NCBI GenBank assembly: GCA_030040625.1
Contig: JASHTI010000083.1
Coordinates: forward strand, 1 to 9,385
DNA from: Thermoplasmata archaeon
GTDB taxonomy: Archaea > Thermoplasmatota > Thermoplasmata > Lutacidiplasmatales > UBA184
DNA: 9,385 bases
Direction: 5' to 3'
The notes beneath the pieces are model-generated. The model saw only the letters and a program-made list of their open reading frames with translations, was not told where the DNA came from and did not search any database. Every line of letters starts with the position of its first letter. Position 1 is the stretch's first letter. Of this stretch, positions 6,505 through 9,385 are shown piece after piece. The position numbers were made by a program, and so were the translations under genes.

Positions 6505-7694
6505 CGCCGGTGGATCCGTGGGAGCGGTTCCTTCGCGACTCGACCGGAGCACCCTCGGCCGGTTACTTCGAGGGCGCCCGGCAGGGCGCGACGGGCCGCT
6601 CCGCCCACTGGTTCTCCGGGAGCCCGACGGTCGTCACCCTGTCGCCCAAGAGCGACGACGGTGCGACCGGCCGGGAGCTCGGCCGATTCCTCCGGCGGCA
6701 CCGACGCGGGGCCGTGCTCGGCTATCTCGGGTTCGACGCGGTCGGTCTGTTCGAGCCCGCGCTCCGTCGGTTCCCCGTCGGGAGCCCATTCCCTCTCGGT
6801 GAACTCGCCCTGGTCCCCGAGATCCGGACCGCGTCGGCGCCGCGACGTCCTCGTCAACCGCTGCCCCGCGCGCGCGTCCCGCGACCGCGCGACGACTCGC
6901 TGCCCCGGCCGGCGTTCCGGCGGGCGGTCCGCCACCTGATCGCGGCGATCCGCGAAGGCGAGGCGTTCCAGGTCGTCCTCGGCCATCGCCGAAGCTGGAC
7001 GCGGCCGGAGGACCTCCTGGAGCGCGCCGGCCGGCTGCGCGCCGGCGAGCGGTTCTCGAGCTTCTTCTACCTGCGGTTCGGGGATCGGGAGCTCGTCGGC
7101 GCCAGCCCCGAGTCGGTCGCGGAGGTCGAGGGCCGAACGGCGTTCATCGATCCGATCGCGGGCACGATCCCGGCCGGTCCCCGCGGCGGCCGACGCCCCC
7201 TGCACTCGGATCCGAAGGAGCTCTGCGAGCACCGGATGCTCGTTGACCTCGCCCGCAACGACCTCGGCCGTGTCGCCCGGCCGGGCTCGGTCCGCCTCGA
7301 CTGGACGGAGCGACTGGTCCGCTACGCCCGGCTCGCCCACCTCGTGAGCCGCGTGCGGGGCGAGCTGCCTTCGCACGTCGACCCTTGGGACGTCCTCGGC
7401 GCCACGTTCCCGGCCGGCACCGTCTGCGGAGCGCCGAAGATCCGCGCGACCGAGTTGCTCCGGGCCGAGGAAGCGAGCTGGCGCGGCCCCTACGGCGGGA
7501 CCGTCGCGCTCATCCGCCCCGGACGCCGCGCCGACTTCGCGCTCGCGATCCGTAGCGCTTTCGCCGACGGGCGCCGCCTGTATACGGCGGCCGGGGCCGG
7601 GATCGTCCACCGCTCGCAACCGGATCGCGAGTTCGACGAGACGCTCGCCAAGCTCTCGGCGATCGAGTCGGCGCTCGTGGGGGAACCGGCATGA
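6501..7694 (+). CDS. trpE: Anthranilate synthase component I
   Basis: Converts chorismate to anthranilate with ammonia supplied by TrpG, the first tryptophan-specific step. At 397 residues it is on the short side for TrpE. Motifs run in order: GEAFQVVLGHRRS (153-165), LVGASPES (198-205), IDPIAGT (216-222), SDPKELCEHRMLVDLARND (236-254), RLAHLVSRVRG (277-287), FPAGTVCGAPKIRA (303-316), RGPYGG (328-333) and AAGAGIVHRSQPDREFDET (363-381). Ala in PIAGT, where aminodeoxychorismate synthase PabB has Lys, marks it as anthranilate synthase, as does the trpG-trpD-trpC context. The feedback site is unusual: the N-terminal LLES motif aligns with YFEG (22-25), and NPSPYM aligns with ERFSSF (183-188). GTRPRG reads GTIPAG. 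These changes suggest weak or absent inhibition by tryptophan. ATG 6501 overlaps lysC as ATGA; the end overlaps trpG the same way. Confidence 0.94.
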   Translation: MTPVDPWERFLRDSTGAPSAGYFEGARQGATGRSAHWFSGSPTVVTLSPKSDDGATGRELGRFLRRHRRGAVLGYLGFDAVGLFEPALRRFPVGSPFPLGELALVPEIRTASAPRRPRQPLPRARVPRPRDDSLPRPAFRRAVRHLIAAIREGEAFQVVLGHRRSWTRPEDLLERAGRLRAGERFSSFFYLRFGDRELVGASPESVAEVEGRTAFIDPIAGTIPAGPRGGRRPLHSDPKELCEHRMLVDLARNDLGRVARPGSVRLDWTERLVRYARLAHLVSRVRGELPSHVDPWDVLGATFPAGTVCGAPKIRATELLRAEEASWRGPYGGTVALIRPGRRADFALAIRSAFADGRRLYTAAGAGIVHRSQPDREFDETLAKLSAIESALVGEPA

Positions 7695-8272
7695 GGGTGC
7701 TGCTGGTCGACCACGAGGACTCCTTCGTGCACAACGTCGAGCAGGCCCTCGGCGCGCTGGGCGCGAGGGTCCTCTGCCTCCGATCCACCGCCGCGGAGAC
7801 GCCGGCGCTCCGGTTCGACCCGGACGCCGTGGTGCTGTCGCCCGGGCCCGGAACGCCGGGCGACCGGCGACGGACCCGACTCTCCCGACGGCTCCTCGCG
7901 CGATGGGAGGGCGAGCGCCCGTTCCTCGGCATCTGCCTCGGCCATCAGCTCCTCGCCGAGCACTACGGCGCGCGGGTCGTGCGGGCCCAGGCGCCCGTCC
8001 ACGGGGAGCGAACCCGGATCCGGCACGATCGGCGAGGGCTGTTCCGCGGCGTGCCGAGCCCGATGTTCGCGGCCCGCTACCACTCGCTCGTGGTCGCCCC
8101 CGCGAGCGTGCCGCCGACGCTCGAGATCAGCGCCTGGGGTGCCGGCCGGGTCGTGATGGCGCTCCGGCACCGGAGCCTCCCGATCGAGTCGGTCCAGTTC
8201 CACCCGGAGTCGTACCTCACCGAGGAGGGCCCCCGGCTGCTGGGGAACTTCCTCGCGGGGGTCCGGCGATGA
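7691..8272 (+). CDS. trpG: Anthranilate synthase component II, glutamine amidotransferase
   Basis: Hydrolyses glutamine and passes ammonia to TrpE for anthranilate formation. This is a class I glutamine amidotransferase of 193 residues, the normal length for a stand-alone TrpG. It shows LLVDHEDSFVHNV at the N terminus, VVLSPGPGTP (47-56), the nucleophile elbow GICLGHQ with Cys82, HG at 104-105, RYHSL (129-133), and VQFHPES (168-174) carrying catalytic His171 and Glu173, so the Cys-His-Glu triad is complete. The gene overlaps trpE by ATGA and trpD by ATGA, so it is made in step with its partner. In some organisms one TrpG also serves PabB in folate synthesis; this cannot be decided from the window. 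Confidence 0.96.
   Translation: MRVLLVDHEDSFVHNVEQALGALGARVLCLRSTAAETPALRFDPDAVVLSPGPGTPGDRRRTRLSRRLLARWEGERPFLGICLGHQLLAEHYGARVVRAQAPVHGERTRIRHDRRGLFRGVPSPMFAARYHSLVVAPASVPPTLEISAWGAGRVVMALRHRSLPIESVQFHPESYLTEEGPRLLGNFLAGVRR
8257..8262 (+). promoter_or_regulatory. Possible ribosome binding site for trpD
   Basis: GGGGGT lies six bases before ATG 8269 inside the end of trpG. It is a plausible but imperfect Shine-Dalgarno sequence in a G-rich background. Confidence 0.35.
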
Positions 8273-9303
8273 GGAGACCCGTCCTGGACCGCCTCCTCGA
8301 CCCCACGCCGCTCGGCCCGGCCGATGTCCGGTCCACCTTCGAAACCCTGGTCGAGCCGACGACGGCGGAGCTCACGCGCGCGGCGATCCTGGTGGCGATC
8401 GCCGGCCGGCGTCTGACGGCCGCCGAGCTCGCCGACTTCGCCCGCGCGATGCGCCGCCGCGCCCGCCCGTTCTCGCTGCCCGCCGCGGACCGGGCGATCG
8501 ACCTCTGCGGGAGCGGCGGGGCCCGGACCCCGTCGTTCAACGTCTCTACGGTGAGCGCGTTCGTCGTGGCCGCCGCCGGGGTCCCGGTGGTGAAGCACGG
8601 GAACCGTTCGGCGAGCGGGCTCTGCGGCTCGAGCGACCTGCTCGAGGCCCTGGGTCTCCCGGTGACCCGGGCTCCGGGCTTCGCCCGCGCGACCTATCGG
8701 GCTCGACGGATCGCCTTCCTTCACGCGCCGCTCTACCACCCCGCGACTAAGGCCGTAGGGCCGGCGCGCCGTGCGCTCGGGATTCCGACGATCTTCAACC
8801 GGCTCGGCCCGCTCTGCAACCCGGCGCCGGTCCGCTACCAGGTCTCGGGCGCGACGACGCCCGCGCGAGCCCGCGACTGTGCCGACGTCCTCGGGCGGCT
8901 CGGCATCGAGCGCGCGCTCGCGATGTCCTCGGAGGACGGGTGCGACGAGTTCTCCCCGAAGTCAAGGACCCGGACGTTCGAGAGTCGGGGCCGTCGCCTT
9001 CGCGTCGGACGCACCGATCCCGCGGCCCTTCTCACGCCCTCCGAGCGTCGCGGGGGCTGGGGCGCCCTTCCACCGGTCGCCGCCGCTCGCGCGGCCGAAC
9101 GCCTCCTGAAGGGGGCCGAGGGGGCCCGCCGCGGGGCGGTGGTCCTCACCAGTGCGGCCGCGCTCCGGCTTGCCGGCCGCGTGGCGACCCTCGCCGAGGG
9201 GACCGCGCTCGCCCGGGCGACCCTCGACTCGGGGGACCCGGCGGCGCTTCTCGAGGACCTGCGGGGAGTGGCGTCGAGCTCCTCGCCCGAGAGGGACACT
9301 TGA
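8269..9303 (+). CDS. trpD: Anthranilate phosphoribosyltransferase
   Basis: Transfers phosphoribose from PRPP to anthranilate, the second tryptophan-specific step. The 344-residue protein matches the family in length and order of motifs: an all-helical N terminus, DLCGSGGARTPSFNVSTVSA (78-97), VVKHGNRSASGLCGSSDLLEALG (107-129), APLYHPATKAVGPARRALGIPTIFNRLGPLCNPA (153-186), and DGCDEFS (223-229) with the metal-binding Asp226-Glu227. The usual PRPP-binding GTGGD reads GSGGA (81-85), so the Asp that helps bind metal-PRPP is replaced by Ala85. Related enzymes vary here, so activity is still likely. The C terminus has a short serine run (SSSS) and is probably flexible. ATG 8269 overlaps trpG as ATGA; TGA 9301-9303 overlaps the next gene as TTGA. 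Confidence 0.94.
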   Translation: MRRPVLDRLLDPTPLGPADVRSTFETLVEPTTAELTRAAILVAIAGRRLTAAELADFARAMRRRARPFSLPAADRAIDLCGSGGARTPSFNVSTVSAFVVAAAGVPVVKHGNRSASGLCGSSDLLEALGLPVTRAPGFARATYRARRIAFLHAPLYHPATKAVGPARRALGIPTIFNRLGPLCNPAPVRYQVSGATTPARARDCADVLGRLGIERALAMSSEDGCDEFSPKSRTRTFESRGRRLRVGRTDPAALLTPSERRGGWGALPPVAAARAAERLLKGAEGARRGAVVLTSAAALRLAGRVATLAEGTALARATLDSGDPAALLEDLRGVASSSSPERDT

Positions 9304-9385
9304 CCGGCTTCCTCGAAGCCACGGCCGCGCGGATCCGTGCGGACCTCGCCGCGGGCCGCTACGACGCCGGGGTCCCCTCGGTGCG
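9300..9385 (+). CDS. trpC: Probable indole-3-glycerol-phosphate synthase, 3' partial
   Basis: Only 28 codons are in the window. Reading from TTG 9300 gives MTGFLEATAARIRADLAAGRYD and a few more residues, open to the window edge. The FLE...RI...GRYD pattern is compatible with the amphipathic N-terminal helix of TrpC, and trpC commonly follows trpD. The sequence is too short to prove it. TTG 9300 was chosen because it gives the same 4-base start/stop overlap (TTGA) as the other junctions, and GAGGG at 9291-9295 lies four bases upstream. No ATG or GTG is available at this junction. Another trp gene such as trpF is the main alternative. Confidence 0.5.
   Translation, partial: MTGFLEATAARIRADLAAGRYDAGVPSV

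Noticed and set aside
5790..7619. Reverse-strand open frame of 609 codons opposite lysC and trpE
   Set aside because: There is no recognisable domain, low-complexity composition, and full overlap with two well-supported genes; it is a by-product of scarce stop codons in G+C-rich DNA.
6501..8272. Reading the trpE-trpG pair as aminodeoxychorismate synthase (pabB-pabA)
   Set aside because: PIAGT has Ala rather than the Lys of PabB, and trpD follows directly.
1..9385. RNA genes, CRISPR arrays, insertion sequences, terminators or internal promoters
   Set aside because: All of the DNA is accounted for by overlapping genes; I saw no repeats with regular spacing, T-rich terminators, AT-rich promoter boxes or tRNA-like elements.

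Overview
The window is one unbroken, single-strand biosynthetic operon. It holds nine complete or nearly complete genes plus the start of a tenth, all on the + strand with no intergenic space. In order they are: the end of a 3-dehydroquinate dehydratase fused to shikimate dehydrogenase (aroD-aroE), an archaeal GHMP-type shikimate kinase, EPSP synthase (aroA), chorismate synthase (aroC), aspartate-semialdehyde dehydrogenase (asd), aspartate kinase (lysC/ask), anthranilate synthase components I and II (trpE, trpG), anthranilate phosphoribosyltransferase (trpD), and the first 28 codons of what is probably indole-3-glycerol-phosphate synthase (trpC).

The organism is most likely an archaeon. The shikimate kinase belongs to the GHMP superfamily (the archaeal replacement for bacterial AroK), and the ASA dehydrogenase has the archaeal/fungal-type motif set. 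Composition is very G+C rich and the proteins use Arg far more than Lys. They lack the Asp/Glu excess of haloarchaea, so a non-halophilic, high-G+C lineage is more likely; a Thermoplasmatota-like group is only a guess.

Layout: 1-4127 carries shikimate-pathway steps 3 to 7 in exact reaction order (dehydroquinate to chorismate). 4124-6504 carries the two enzymes that turn aspartate into aspartate semialdehyde. 6501-9385 carries the tryptophan branch from chorismate onward. Eight of the nine gene junctions are 4-base overlaps (ATGA, GTGA or TTGA); the other is a 13-base overlap. This is the signature of one polycistronic mRNA with coupled translation. There is no room for an internal promoter or terminator outside coding sequence.

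The asd-lysC pair inside an aromatic operon is explained if this organism makes dehydroquinate by the archaeal route that starts from aspartate semialdehyde and 6-deoxy-5-ketofructose 1-phosphate (AroA'/AroB') rather than from erythrose 4-phosphate. Those first two genes would be expected just upstream of the window.

Points worth a second look are the AroD-AroE fusion, a TrpE in which both halves of the usual tryptophan feedback site are replaced, an aspartate kinase whose conserved TDVDG segment reads KRHVA, and a TrpD with GSGGA instead of GTGGD. I found no RNA genes, mobile elements, CRISPR arrays or long repeats, and no wholly new system.
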